64,000 nucleotides of DNA from Platerodrilus igneus (GCA_036346225.1 JARFIW010000966.1:1798001-1862000); one strand, 5' to 3'. Shown: positions 44,693-57,939, numbered from the stretch's first letter. Notes: generated from the letters alone by a model not told the origin. Translations and numbers: made by a program.

Positions 44693-47074
44693 CTGAAATC
44701 ACGAGAGGTCATTAAACGCCCAAATTCTATGAGAAAAGTCCCACCCAAAGAAAAGAAAACGGAGAAAAATAAAATTTCTCTATATTTAATTTTCTACCCC
44801 GTATAAATATAAGCGTATTTCATTAGTACACAGAATAAAACGGCAATTGTTAAATTAATTCACTTCAGCCGTATGTATAAATAGTTATTCTGTAAATACT
44901 AAAAATAACTTTGATTTTAAGTTATCGTCTTTAAGATTGTGTTATATTTGCTTGCAGTTTCTAATTAATTACAGTTAGCAATAATTATGTTACAATAAAT
45001 TCATAGACATGAAATGATTTCATGCGTATGAGATCACCAGAGGTTTTGTTACAGGCACACACCGGATACATGGATAACCAATACCTGCAACAGTGAGCTC
45101 AACTTGTCGCTTAGATGCGAAACGGAATAAGAGCATTAGTGGTTCGACCGGTAATCCGACAAGTCGATACTAAAAAACACCGCATCATCCAGTATGGCCA
45201 GTAGCAACCCATCTGCGAATATACCATTATTGTAAGTAACCTCTTTTATATATTGTGCTTGAATACTTTTTAAATAAACATAACGCAGCTGTGAGTTAGA
45301 GGTGTTGATCTATATTTCATTATACTTCGTAATCCTTTCGGCCACAGTCACGTGTAGTTTGTACAATTAATTATCTAATCCCGTTGTATCTGATTCAGAT
45401 ACTATTGTTATGCATACCCCTCGCGAAGGCCCTTAAAGCGGTATTCTAAAATATACATAACAATATGCGAAACGAAAATCCATACTTTGCTGGAATAAAA
45501 ATCAATAACAACAAGCGTTATTTATTGACAACGTAATACGCTGGATTTACTGAAGGATAAATTGCATAAAATAATATCAATTTCATAATGCATAATTTTC
45601 ATATTTGATAGAACGCGCTTCATATCCCGTAAACAAATCTTATTGTATTTACAAAGCAAAAAAACGCTACAAATACCACTTTATGAATTTTTATCTTTAT
45701 TCCAAAGAAATTAGTTCAAGAATACTAGAATATTAATAAACGCTATAAAAAATAACAAAAGAATGTTTAATAGCTCGACGTTTTACAATAAGAAAGAAAG
45801 AGATAGTCGCGGTCGGTTCGTTTATTAGCAAAGAATAGACGACGCTTTACGAGAACCATAAATCATACCGACCGCACTTAATTAGCTATAATAAACGCGA
45901 CATCCTCATAATTATTACGTCATTCAGTAAAACCAATGCTTCAAAATAAAATTTTTTTGTATATAAACGGAGGTAGTTACAAAGGAAGACTTCTTTCAGA
46001 TTTGGTTTATTCATTTTACGACATCGAACATGTAAGTTTTGAGTAAAGATTAAATCTTTAAGACATCAAATGTGTAAGTTTTGAATATAGATTAATTCTT
46101 TAAGACATCGAACGTGTAAGTTCGAGTAATTTATAATGCATTTTACGACATGCAATTAGTAACATAAAACTTTTAATTATGAAGTATAATCATTGTTAAA
46201 ATGCTACAAAAATCAAACGATCTTCGATATAAGTAATACTGATACAAAAGCAACTGCTGACTGTAATCGATTAAAAATAGATGCATTTTGTAAGCTGATA
46301 TTTTAACGTCAACTGGAGATTTGAAATAGAACACGAAAATATTTAATGCCGTTAATTATGATGGAGATGAAATTTTGCTAAGCGCTATTTGACAATCATA
46401 ACAGCAAGTATAAATTTTGGTTTTCTTTGTAACTTTTAACAATATTTAGATATTAGCACTTTAGTTAGAATAAGTTCTTAATTTTATAAAAATTATTTGT
46501 TAAGTGGATAATATCCAGCAAATTTTGAGTCAGAGTGCGAAGCATTTGACCATTAATAAATTATATGTGCAGCGTCGTAGGCTAATTACACTGAGAGCCG
46601 GGGAAATAAAAAGGATGAGAAATTATCCCGAGAAATTTTAAAGAGAATTTTTGTAACTCATAGAGAAAAGTTTTGTGTTCTGTAATTGTTGATAAGGTTA
46701 CAGGTGAAGATTATTTTCATTACGAATAATTTTCTGTATAAGCTTATGCTGTAAACTGATTTATAAGCTCTATCTAGATTTGTTGAATATAAGAGATTCT
46801 TTAGAAAGTGAGTATAAAAGAAAAATGTTTTTGCATGCATTTATATTTCTTGAGATTTCTGTGTCTCATTTCATTTTAGTAAATTCCACAGCATAATTTC
46901 TGAGATAGCCAGGCAAGGAAAAGGACGCGGTAAGAGAGTAATTTGCTGTAGTCTGTAGATGATTCTAAATGAGCCACAAGTTGGGAGTAGATAAAAGTGC
47001 TGTGGTCTGAAGATGACCAACTTTGGGAGCCAATAAAAGATGCCTTGATGTGAAGTGGTTAATAAAAGTGTTGA
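44693..47074 (+). repeat. Repeat F-type long non-coding element, plus copy
   Basis: Begins gaaatcacgagaggtcatta and continues ccgtataaatataagcgtat, as in the other copies, before diverging. It contains a 43-bp tandem repeat (46018-46125). Toward the end is gtagataaaagtgctgtgg, again resembling the unit at 42776-42895. A GC-richer island at about 45010-45235 holds a short ATG frame ending at a GTAAGT donor. Confidence 0.5.
46016..46128. repeat. Three-copy tandem repeat, about 43-bp unit
   Basis: Units: acgacatcgaacatgtaagt / tttgagtaaagattaaatct, then agacatcaaatgtgtaagtt / ttgaatatagattaattct, then agacatcgaacgtgtaagtt and a partial. A fourth hint is tttacgacatgcaatta. Confidence 0.75.
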
Positions 47075-47625
47075 CCTAATTATTTTTGCTGGCTCAAGTT
47101 AAATAAGACCACTAGGATCGAACATGAAATTTAGAATAATAACAAATATTCCTTAACAAAGAATTTTTCAAATAACAATTAGTTCATTCACAACAGCTTT
47201 TCTCAGCAAACAACATGTTACATATAACCTTTAAAAAAATTTTCATACAAATAATAAAATCTAAAAGTAGAGTCCAAAATTTCCACAACGGTTTTGCCGT
47301 ACAAACAATATCTTAAATCTAACAAAAAAAATATATTATTTACTTATACTAAAAATAAAGTCCGAAATCTCTTTTCCAATTAGAATAAACACACTCTAAT
47401 CTTAATTTGATTTACAAATAACTCCTCAATTAAGAATTATATACAAAATTTGTCGAGATAAGTCAGATAACTCAATATCCACCTCTGCTAAATCGTATTT
47501 AAACGTATTTGATCAGTGAGGTTTAGTAATTTTTTTATACGCTGGCAAAACCTCACCGATGATTGCCATCTTTCAAATAAAATTATCAACTTGTACGTAA
47601 ACTGTCACACAAAGCCTTGCATCTA
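47075..47625 (+). repeat. Direct repeat G, copy 1
   Basis: Aligns with 49575-50130 in the same orientation. Shared landmarks: taattat-tttgctggctca, tccttaacaaa, ttcaaataacaa, gttacata, aaatataga-tcc, tgatcagt-aggtttagtaa, ttttttataatgg-caaaac. Non-coding. It follows the F-type element, suggesting that F and G are parts of one larger repeat present twice here. Confidence 0.6.
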
Positions 47626-47629
47626 TACA

Positions 47630-47674
47630 CTTTTGTTGTACACAAATTCAGATTGCGGACTACAAATATCTTGT

Positions 47675-47728
<54 letters not shown>
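47630..47728 (-). mobile_element. Leader fragment of the palindromic element plus (TA)n
   Basis: Read on the minus strand from the (TA)n at 47678-47728, aagacaagatatttgtagtc / cgcaatctgaatttgtgtacaac matches the leader of the element at 42377-42423 (aagacaggttatttgcagtc / cgcaataagaaattgtgtagaac). Arms and hammerhead-like core are absent. Confidence 0.7.
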
Positions 47729-47732
<4 letters not shown>

Positions 47733-47789
47733 TTGAGTGTTTGAAACATTAATTTATTAAATTTAAACTTGCCCAAAATATTGTTAAAT

Positions 47790-48060
47790 ATTTATGCTTA
47801 TACAGAGTGGAAAAATTAAATATAGGAAAACTTTACATTTCTCGGATTTCCTCTCTTTTGGGTGGGTTTTTCCAAAGAATTTGGGTGTTCAATGACCTCT
47901 TGTGACTCATTATCACACACACATATATATTGATGTGATAAGGGGTTAAATAAAGGTCATTGTGCACCCTAGCATGCACATACAACAATTTAGAACCCAA
48001 GAAAGAAACTTTTCTAATATTTTAAAAACCTATCTTCAGTGTAGAACACTCTGTATATTG
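47790..48060. repeat. Another head-to-head repeat-F pair around a CA/TA tract
   Basis: The left side (complement) reads GTGATAATGAGTCACAAGAG...GTCATTGAACACCCAAATTCT. The right side reads tgatgtgataaggggttaaa and then ggtcattgtgcaccc. The centre is acacacacatatata. Same arrangement as at 44.68 kb. Confidence 0.75.
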
Positions 48061-49574
48061 TACTTTCAAAAGAGTTTTTATTTATATTGCACAATAGTAT
48101 CTTAAAATGGTATACGAAATACCCTTTGAAACAATTCTAAATAGAAATAATATAGTACGTAAATAAAACCTGTTCATGTTCCTTCTATAAAAAAAATCAA
48201 CTTTATTTGATTACAAGCCAAATGCAGTGAAGTTATGTAGTTTGCTTCGTTTACCTACTGAAATTCCTGACTGAATTTCAGAGAATACCGCCACTCAACA
48301 CAATAGACACAGATTCTCGAATGAACCTAAATTTAAAAATATACTTCCTAGACTATCTCAGTTAGTAGAACATTAAAAAGAGATTCATTAGCTGTGATAG
48401 ATTAGTGTATTAAACCTTTAATATGACTTTAAAATACAAGTATTCACAAATAATATAAATAAATGAAAATATTTACAGTATTAGATCAAATAAAAGGCCA
48501 AAGTTTTAACTTAAACCAGAAATAATTTTAGGTTCACTTACAGCGTCTTGAGTATATTCACACAAACGTTTCTACTTTTTTAAAGTTATCCCCTCTCTCC
48601 GCCATACGTGTAAATTGCCATTTCTTGTACAAATAACAAATTTCCTAAATGAAAATCATGAGATTCACGTTTAAATTGATCAAACACAGAAGTTACTACG
48701 TCTCGCAATAAAAATTATTTAAATTCTAAAACACTACAAATTGCAGGTCTAAATATCTTCTTAAAGTCTCTTATAATAAATCACAAAGCTTAAAAGCTAT
48801 TCTAACTTTTATTCATAGGTGCCTTAAAATAATTCCAGATTCGTCGGCTGTCCAATACTTTAAATTCCAAACAATACAAATATCAATCCTGCAAAAATAA
48901 GGCCTTCCTCCTAATATAAGTTACTACCAAACATGCTTTGTATTGCAATTGTTTAGCTTGAATTAAACTATACAAGACCTTCTTCGGCACTAAGCCAAGA
49001 AAGTTAATCAAGGAATATAAGATAATAAAATCAAGTAAGTCGTATTGAATCGAATTAAATTGAATTTAAATACTAAAAATCGCCCATTACTTAAACTAAT
49101 TAAAAAAATGTAGGTTTATTTACCATTTACCAAAATTAGCAAAAAATTAACTAATTCAGAGAACTCCATAAAAATCGTAGGTACTTCAACCTTTCATTCA
49201 ATCTTATTAATCGTCGTATTACTTTCAATAACTCCTTTTGTCAGCACAATAACAGTAAATAATCCCTTAAAATTATACTCATCCTATTTATAACGTAATT
49301 TCCAGATTGAAAACCATAACATTGCTTAGGAGATTTTCCATACTCAAAGAGTATTTAGTTCTGCTAAACATCACGTAGCCCTAGTCCAATAATAGTGTTT
49401 TTCGTTTACAACAAAGTGTCTGATTGGTTTCGCGCACGCAGTAACGCGAAAATCGACTTTATTAACCATGCGTGTGTGTGCGTGCGTGCGTGCGTCTGCG
49501 TGTGGATTGTAGCGATAAAAATGGGCTCCAGGTTGGGTGTGGATAAAACTGCAATGGATTGCAACCTGTAGATG
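48061..49574. other. AT-rich sequence, probable body of the F-type repeat starting at 47938
   Basis: No gene recognised. A (GTGC)n/(TG)n-type microsatellite lies at about 49470-49505. Confidence 0.35.
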
Positions 49575-50130
49575 CCCTAATTATCTTGTTAGCTCAATTT
49601 AAATGAAACGACAAGAACTAAACATTAAACTTATAATGACATCAAATATTCTTTAACAAACAACCTTTCAAATAACAACTGCCGTATCCACATACAACTT
49701 TTCTTTACAGATAGTATCTTACATGTAGCTTCACAAAAATTACTTTTCTACAAGCATTAAAATATAAATATAGAATCCAATCTTATCACAATATCTTAAA
49801 TCTAAGATCAAAATTTTATAACCACCAGATAATCACTCGCTTAAATTAAGCTAGAGTTCAAAAATCTCTCTTTCTAATTAAGAATTTCATTCACAAATCC
49901 TTTTTTATTTAAAGTATATTATGTTGAAACTTTTAGAAATAAAGATGAATAATTTTGAATAACGCCCTTATAAATGGATTTCATGCGTAGCTGATCAGTT
50001 ATGTTCAATAAATCTTTTTATAATGGTCAAACTTTTCGAAATTCAACGTCATTCAATTTTAAATTATCCACTCACAAAAAGTTCTATACCAAAATCTTAC
50101 TTAATCTAACCTACTTAACTTATAAAAGGA
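49575..50130 (+). repeat. Direct repeat G, copy 2
   Basis: Counterpart of 47075-47625, preceded by tgggctccaggttgggtgtg, which parallels ttgggagccaataaaagatg before copy 1. Confidence 0.6.
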
Positions 50131-51099
50131 ATGTCTTTTCAAAGATTTTAAAAACAATTATTTACCGCTAAATTATGTTGATTTAGGTCCAAAATTGTTA
50201 AATGTAATTATATTTTAGGCATCCGTTCAAAATCCAATATCAGCACCGTTCAATTCTTTTAAGATTAATTCACCATTTAATGCTTTAAAAATGCATATAC
50301 CATATTCTTCCATTAAAATTAAAAACTCCTCTTGAAAGAATTTATCGTTTTTATTTCAAAAAGCTGTTCCCCTTTTACTTCAATGGTCTTCTTTATATTC
50401 TCAATTAAAAATCAACTTGCAACGTCGTTTATAAATTACGCGATACATTTCAAACAAGCATTTAACGCTGGTCATTAACCCGACTCATATTTATCTATTT
50501 ACTAACGTCTTAAACGAACAGTAGCAAAACACTGAGCCGAACTGAACTGACCTGTCTTCTTCAAACGTTTATATAGTATAAAATTTTACTACATCATAAA
50601 ATCTGGAACCGTCTAGGTGCTTCCTTACGTTTTTAATTGAAATAACTTTCTCGAGAAGTTACACTTTACTACTCGCGGCTACCGCTAATTAGTGCATTTT
50701 ATACGTGTTATTGTTATGTTTAAGATTAATAACCGTCACTTGATCGTTATTTATTGATTTATTACCTTGTTGAATCAACGTCTCAATTGCTTTTCTGTTA
50801 TATTTAAGATTAATGGTTGTAACTCGCTTATCTTACAATTGTTATCTAATTGATTTATTGTTTTGCTAATGAGTGATTGAACGCTCCAATTTGTAATCTG
50901 CTATTATGAAAAATCTAGATTTTTCTCCAAGAAATAAATACATTTTTCAATTTAAAATACACGTAAATAATTAATTCCAGGGAAACCAATCAGAGTAGGT
51001 TTTAAAATGTGGTGACTGAATAACAAGGATGGATATTTTTAAATTGAACGATGACTCTGAGAAATTGTTTGAAACGCTGTCAGCTCACTATTGGTATTC

Positions 51100-52114
51100 C
51101 TAGAAGAATTGCCTGTCGGTAAATGACATTTGAAATATAAGTTTTACATGGACAACCTTCTTTACGTACACACTTCTATTTCCCTTTTTGAGATTTCGTG
51201 ACTGCACCGCTATAGGAAGTATTCGTAAAAATGGTATTCCTGCAGCATGCGCGCTTATTGAAGAAAAATTGTTTGCACAGAAAGAACGCGGTTAGTTTGA
51301 ATGTGCTATTGAGTGACATGATAAGCTTGCATGTGCGATGGACGGACAACACCGTAATAACCATGATTTCGTCTTCCTGTAATACCAACAAGGTTACTAA
51401 TGTTAAAAATATTCCTAAAAACAAGCGAAATAGACAAATTACCCGACCAAATGTAACTAAAAATTATAATATTTCGACGGGTGGAACTGATCTTATGGAT
51501 CAGAACGTGGTATGTTATCACATAGAAATGCGGCAAAAATGTGGTTCTAGCCAATCGTAACTTAGTTGTCCGATATTGCCCTACAAAACAGTTGGATCTT
51601 ATACAACAAAACAAATAAAAGTAAATTAGCTTAGTTGGATTTCAAAAGAGAAGTTGTTCAAACACATTTAGCAGAATATGGCGTTTCTTCCAAAACAGCT
51701 GAAAGACCATCAGTATCTCCAGTATAATCTCCAACAGTCGAATTTCCAACGAAATTCTATTTGATACAATTTATCACTTCGTACAGCATACAGATGAAAA
51801 TAAAAATAGAAAAAGTGTTCTAAAAAACTGTAAAGCGGTTGTGCGGACAATGTGTCGCCAATGCAATGCAGCCTTATGTATTGGGTGCTTTTAACGTTTC
51901 ACTCCAGTTAATGCGTTATATTGTGTATTTTCTTATTTTTAACATATTTTGCTATTTGAAAGTTCAGACACCTAGTCTTGCCATATGGCAACGACCCTAT
52001 GTCAAAAACGGTTGCAATATTTGTTTCTTATTCCTTATTAGATAGTCATTCCTAAAATTAATATATCAATAACAGACTTGAATTCATAATGCTAAAAATT
52101 CGGGAGGTAATGGG
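51100..52114 (+). pseudogene. piggyBac-type transposase remnant
   Basis: Segments in several frames: YMDNLLYVH (the conserved catalytic MDN position, Asp codon at 51151), RKNGIPAACALIEEKLFAQK, then 51327-51540 with DNTVITMISSSCNTNKVTNV, RPNVTKNYNISTGGTDLMDQ (the third catalytic Asp region) and NVVCYHI. Near 51849 the cysteine-rich tail MCRQCNAALCIGCF appears, as in the C-terminal ring/PHD-like region of these transposases. A 3' end GGTAATGGG|TTAA lies at 52106-52118, the TTAA target of piggyBac. Several frameshifts and stops; the N-terminal part is missing. A TTAACCC at 50475 is a weak candidate for the left end. Confidence 0.8.
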
Positions 52115-52118
52115 TTAA

Positions 52119-52710
52119 TAATATATTGATAATAATAATGCAGCAAACACCGAAGTCTAAAACACAGGACGCCCAATGTAGACTATAACATTTTGATACA
52201 TTTTTGCAACTATTTAAGGGGTTAGTTTTATTTCTGCAGTAATAAAAGCTCTCTACTTACAATTGATTTTAACTAACTGAAATCAAAGTCCATAAATAAT
52301 TTGGTCGCAGCTATATAAAATACTGTTACAGAATTTCCATTTTTCTCATGTTCATTTACATGAAGACCGTTACAACCCGCAAGTTTTGCATTCTCGTCTT
52401 CGCACATTTACGCTAATGAAATTTTAAGCTAAAACTCCACTCTAATACTTCATCGTAGGCTGATATTTTTGCATAAAGTTTAAGAATTCATGCGACATTT
52501 GCAGAAATGGGAGACATATATTTCCATAAAGATAGGCTCTGTAATTTTACTTGATTTTCAGTTCATAGCTAAAAATTTAGCTTGCGATTCTATGGTTTAG
52601 CTACAAATTGATTTGTAAAAGCACTACAATCTAGTTAGAACATTATTTTAGCAACCGTGCTACGTACCAAGACGTAGGCGGAAGAAAAGAAAATACTAGG
52701 CTAACTATCA
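52119..52710. other. Non-coding stretch
   Basis: AT-rich, no recognisable feature. The motif gctaaaaatttagc near 52568 is a short palindrome. Confidence 0.35.
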
Positions 52711-54040
52711 AATGTGGAGAGTGGGGGGATTCGTCTACTTACCAACAAGAGACCAAAAAAAACACATCGCCCACGATGATCTATTAACACAAAAAATAAA
52801 TAAAGGATTCTGTACAAACAAGCAAACAGAAAATAAATTAAGCGTTACTATTTTACAGCAAACATTTATATTATACGGACAATTTAGAAAACTAGATACG
52901 GAAGGCGCATCTCGTATTTACACAAAATAAAATTAATCAGTAGCAAATAAAAGCTGTGAGAGTTTTTGTCAAGTGTTTTTAAAATTTCACCTAATACTTT
53001 TTATAAAATAACTAATTAGTAGGAAAGAGTTAACGTGTGAGAGCTTTTGTCGAACGTTTTTAAAATTTCACCTAATAATTTTTGTAAAATAACTAATTAG
53101 TAAAGCAAATAAACGTATGCGTTCTTTTGACAAGTATGTTTAAAAAATAGTACACCGCACCTGTAGAGCGATAGTATCGATTAGCAGCCACAAACAATAG
53201 TTCTACGATATCACGTTTCTACACCAAACGTTGATACGGAATATGCTCTTGACACACACAAAAGAAAACGAGTTGCATACCTGTAAGTGTCCAGATACTT
53301 AGCTTGCATTCAGTCGAGGGTGAGTCAACACAGGAACGCCACGGTCGTCAACATACATTTACTCTGCTACCATAATTGCAGCAGCGGTCTACGGTCTACA
53401 AACAAAAGCAGTTGTTCTACATAAAGAAAGAACCCGTTTGGCCTCCAGTTAAAAAGCGAATACACGCAAGACACCTCCTAGTTGTCGAACAAAAACACGT
53501 GCGTCGTTTTTTAAATACGGTGACGAATAAATGTTGAAAACACTTCGACGTACAAGCTGTAGAATCAAATTCAATAATGGTTCAAACAACACGGAGTCGA
53601 ACTGCAAATCCTAGTTTATCGAAGCGCGGTAAAACTGAAAAACCCGGCTTATATCAGATTAGTGCGCGATCTTATTTCAACAAGTCGTTACATTGAAACA
53701 ATAGAGAAAACCATTATACGGCGGTCGCAAGGTATACCAAGATAACGGGTACCTAAAACAGGATATAACGATTTACTTGTAGCAAAAACTTGTAAACAGG
53801 ATGTTGTCGAAGAATTTAAGAGATTATGGGATACCTAAAACAAAGCATAGACTATTTAATTCATCGAATAAATTTTCGTTGTAAAAGAAAAAGGGATTTG
53901 AGTTAAGGAATTTATTCGAGAGCGTGTTTATTATTAATTATGTTAAGCGGACTTATACTGAACAGGTACACTATATAGGGGATTGTTGAAGAATTTAAGG
54001 ATTGAAACAGAGTTTATTCAAACGAGTAATGAATGAACAA
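52711..54040 (-). repeat. Dispersed repeat B, copy 2 (inverted)
   Basis: Reverse-complement match to 4420-5262, with extra sequence at about 53150-53500 not seen in the other copy. It contains three tandem units of about 80 bp at 52957, 53035 and 53117 (gtgagagtttttgtcaagtg, then tttaaaatttcacctaata). Unknown class; no protein. Confidence 0.7.
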
Positions 54041-55744
54041 GGGAGAAAATAGGGTAATTAATTTATACGGAAAACAAACATGTATGATTATTATTACAGG
54101 AAATACTCGATTGGCTATAAATATATCATTTAATCAGTGAGTAAAGAGGCTTTATGTTATATTTTGTACATAGCCTAATTCAACATTTTATTTTCACGTA
54201 TTTTTGTTTATCATTAAAATTTTCTTAAGGCAAAACATCACAACTTCCTAAAAATTTCATTCCCGCAAGACGTTATAACTTTCAATAATATTAACAATAG
54301 AGTCTTTATTAGGAGATTTCTATATCTCCTACTATCTTAAAACAGCATATTTCAACCACGAGCTTTATTAATTTATATCGTAAATTAAAAATTTCTTTCA
54401 GGACGTTTAATTCATTTCATAATCATGACTTCATACTTCAACTGACACTGATTAAAAAGCGATTAATCTCCGGAGCTGTGTGTCTTGTAAAAAATACGAT
54501 TTCGCCCGTCATTAATATATACCTTCGTTATAATTATTTAATTCACAAGGATTCTTTATAGTATTGGAAGTTTTTATTTGTACTTCATTAAAATAATATT
54601 TATTCGTCACATAGAACTTTATCTGTGTTCATGGTTTTAAAATAAGATTTCAGTTACTTCGATATCCGTGTTGATGCGAGTCTTTAAACCATTGCGCCGA
54701 GAGGTTGTCTCAAGATGTTGTCCGGTCAGTAGGTGGCTTGGTCCCGGAGGATTGCCTGGCTTTTTCAAAAATAGAAATCATCGTCAGAGCAGTCGGCCTC
54801 TAAGAAGATACAAATATAGTGGGTTTGAAGAACATCATCAACGGTAGGTAACTATTTTCATTTTTGTATTTTAATTAATTCCGTGGTTTTTATAGTTTAG
54901 TTATGTGTTACGAAATTTCAAAAAATTTTTAGTTATGGCATATTGGAAGTTTTAGTTATTGGTTTTGGAGCATTGCAAAACTTTCGATTATTATTTATTC
55001 TGAGTAAAAATATTTTAAAAGTATCCTTATCGTGAACGATTAATGCACACTCTTTGTAAGCTAAAACTCAGTTTGTAATCTCAAGAACAGGCGAAGATCG
55101 CACATTTGTCGTTACAATGGTACACGAAGTTTAATGGACGAAAACACAACGCTTAAGTTTACTTGAATGGGTAACTATTTCTTGTTGAAAGTATTCATGT
55201 ATTTGACAAAATCCAATGGTGAGTGTTTTCTGTATTTAATTCCACACCATAATGAAAATGTAGTGAACTTTTCGTAAATGTTTATATAGTAGTTTAAATT
55301 GGTGATCGTAATTTTTGGTTTAAGATTAATTAATTTGCTGAGTATAAATGTTCGTAGAACACAACAAAATTTAAAGATAGCTTTCTAAGAAATTAATATG
55401 CTGCACAAGTTGTTTGTAACAAAACAAGTGACATCTTTGAAGTTGTTTGTCACATTTTAAGAACCAGTTTTTTTATTGAAGTATAATTATTATACAGATT
55501 ATTTTATGCCATAAGGGAATTTGACCTTTCATACATAGAATAAATTTTTCTAAGAATATAAGTTTAACAATATATTAAAAAAAATCAATACACTTATTTA
55601 TTCACTTATAAACCAAAAAGGATCCTATTTCGGTAACAATAAAAGTTGTTTTTTTAAATACATGAAATTTAATAAGAGATAATGTATGAACATTTTTATA
55701 TTTTGATGGAAAACAAACACTAACACATGTAAAGAGGTATAAAC

Positions 55745-55745
<1 letters not shown>
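54041..55745. other. Non-coding stretch with a GC-richer island
   Basis: The island at about 54650-54850 contains gaggttgtctcaagatgttg and ends at ACG|GTAGGT, a possible splice donor, but no protein could be read. The rest is AT-rich. Confidence 0.35.

Positions 55746-55747
<2 letters not shown>

Positions 55748-55787
<40 letters not shown>
55748..55787. repeat. (TA)n tract at the LTR-element target site
   Basis: Directly adjoins the outer LTR end. The other end of the element is followed by aatatatat at 63275-63283, so insertion into a TA-rich microsatellite with a short TA-type duplication is likely. Confidence 0.9.
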
Positions 55788-55789
<2 letters not shown>

Positions 55790-57939
55790 CAGTGATTCCA
55801 CCAAAATCCGGGAACTACGGTTTTCGAATCGTGACCCACAGATTGGGCGTCAAGAATGCTGTGAAACCTTTTTAATTAACTGGTCCGTTGACTTTCTTCT
55901 GTTAATCGCCTCTTTACTCTTTTCCGCCTCGGCTGCTCACCTAGTTAAAACTTTCATCCTCATTCAAAAAAAAACAAATACATTCCTACCACAAACATCA
56001 ACGTTAACTCTATTTACATCAATATTCACAATACATTAAAATTTCAAAATTAAAATTCAGCATAAATTTCAGTATCAGAAAATTTCAAGATTAAATTTGT
56101 TATCATTTTAATGTGCATCCAGACTTAAAGTCCTTGTAGGATGCCTACTAATTAATATAACAATATATGCAGACCTGAGTCTGAGTCCAAAGGGAGCATC
56201 TCCCACCCCTTTACGTTAATTAACCAGGTTCGTCTAATTGAGCTCAAAGACATACCCAAATTTTCATCATAATCCAGAACATAAATACTAAATACCCCTT
56301 TCTACTTAAACAAGAAAATTTCACCTTAAAATTAAAAATTTGTTGTTAGTACAATTTCACTACTGTCCATTTTAAGTAAATCAATTATAAAGTTATTCAA
56401 CACACACCAAAACATCAAAAATCGAACAACAAAGCATAAGTTACCTGAAGGTTAATGCACTCGTGGCCCCAATGTATATCGTCCTCTGTTAATCACGCCA
56501 ATCCAACTGGGTTATGTTTAGGTCCTCGTATTGCTGGTCGCCTTTAAAATTTTCTACACCACCATTCATCTAAAGTTGTTTCAGTGCTTTTCCGGAACTC
56601 ATTTGTGTATATCTGAAGCTTGTTTTGTGGATCCAGACACGTTTACGAATCATTTAATTATTAACACCCCCCCGAAAAATAGCAAAGAAATTCATACTTC
56701 TTTCACAAATATACGCCAAAACTGCCTACTTTTGTGTATTCATTTGTCGTTGCAAATTTGACTAATTGGTACAGTGATACTAGACTTTATTACCTTGTAT
56801 CTTCTTTTCTAAGTGCACTAAATTACATTCATTGTAGCACGTAAAGAACAAACTGTTTTAAATCACCAAAATATACGAGCAAACCGTTTAAATTATTCTA
56901 TCAAAATCGGAAAACTAAAAAGCACTGTTTAACGCATTGAATCAAATCGAAAATATAAGAGAGAGAAACTCATATTAATCCGGGTATATATAGTGGTTAG
57001 CCTGTCTGTCGGTTTTGTCCTCAAAACGGCCAGTTTCTAGAATTTCGTATACTATGTTCCCATCTCGACCGCCTGTGCGTCGGTTCTTATTAAATTTGCA
57101 CTCGCACCAGTTAAATCTCAGAAATTTCGACACGGCTCGCAACGTCTGGGAATAACTAATTAATTTTTATACAGAAATGCTATTTTTACCTCTCCAGTTT
57201 GCCTCTTATTTTCAACCAATCGCAACCCAGTGACGTTGCTCAACTCACGCCTTTTACTATATGTGTCTCTGTCTTGCGCATATTATCTGTCTCTATCTAC
57301 CCTGTTCCGAGTGGTACAAATCTATATTCTTTAGTATCGGTTATTTTCAATCCATGTGGACTTGTGAAATAACCCACCTTATTAGCATTTCCCGTAAATA
57401 TTAAGCAACGGTTTCTCCAACATTCTATGTAACCATTTGTTATCTGCAAATTTTACGCAGAACATAAAACATTTAAAAATACGCAGGTGTTCAAACATAA
57501 TACTTCTACGATCTGAATATTATTGGGTTTTTACTAGCTTTTATACATATTAAATGTTACTAATGGTTCAATTAACTTCAATTAAAATAATACCCTTTAA
57601 TTTTTAGTGACTCCTAATCAAATATTAATTATTATCTGTACATTTTGTTTAATACCGGTTACTTAAAATTGAGTTAATTAATATAAATTTTGCACATAAT
57701 TTCCATTTGTTTCTTTACTCGGAATAATTAAATTACACGTAGAGCATTTTAATACTGCTTCTTTCTATAGAAGGCGTCTTGTAAATAATTGAAATCTCTT
57801 CTTTTTATTTTTAATGAAACGAATGAATTTTTATGCTTCACGGTTTTAATAACGCGTACCTTTTCCCAAAGCTTCTACACGGCGATTAAAATTATTTGAT
57901 GTGATTATTTAATTTTCTACCCTGGTCTAAATATGAGTA
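55788..57939 (-). repeat. 3' LTR
   Basis: About 2,152 bp, nearly identical to 61132-63274. Differences are single substitutions and small indels, for example cccccccgaaa versus cccccgaaa, and aagagagagaaac versus aagagagaaac. Outer neighbour: (TA)n. Confidence 0.93.

Noticed and set aside
50475..50481. TTAACCC as left end of the piggyBac element
   Set aside because: Only the TTAA and CCC match the right end; kept only as a weak possibility.
55746..56039. 97-codon frame starting in (TA)n and a near copy at 61066-61395
   Set aside because: Same LTR sequence read twice; conservation is due to LTR identity, not coding.
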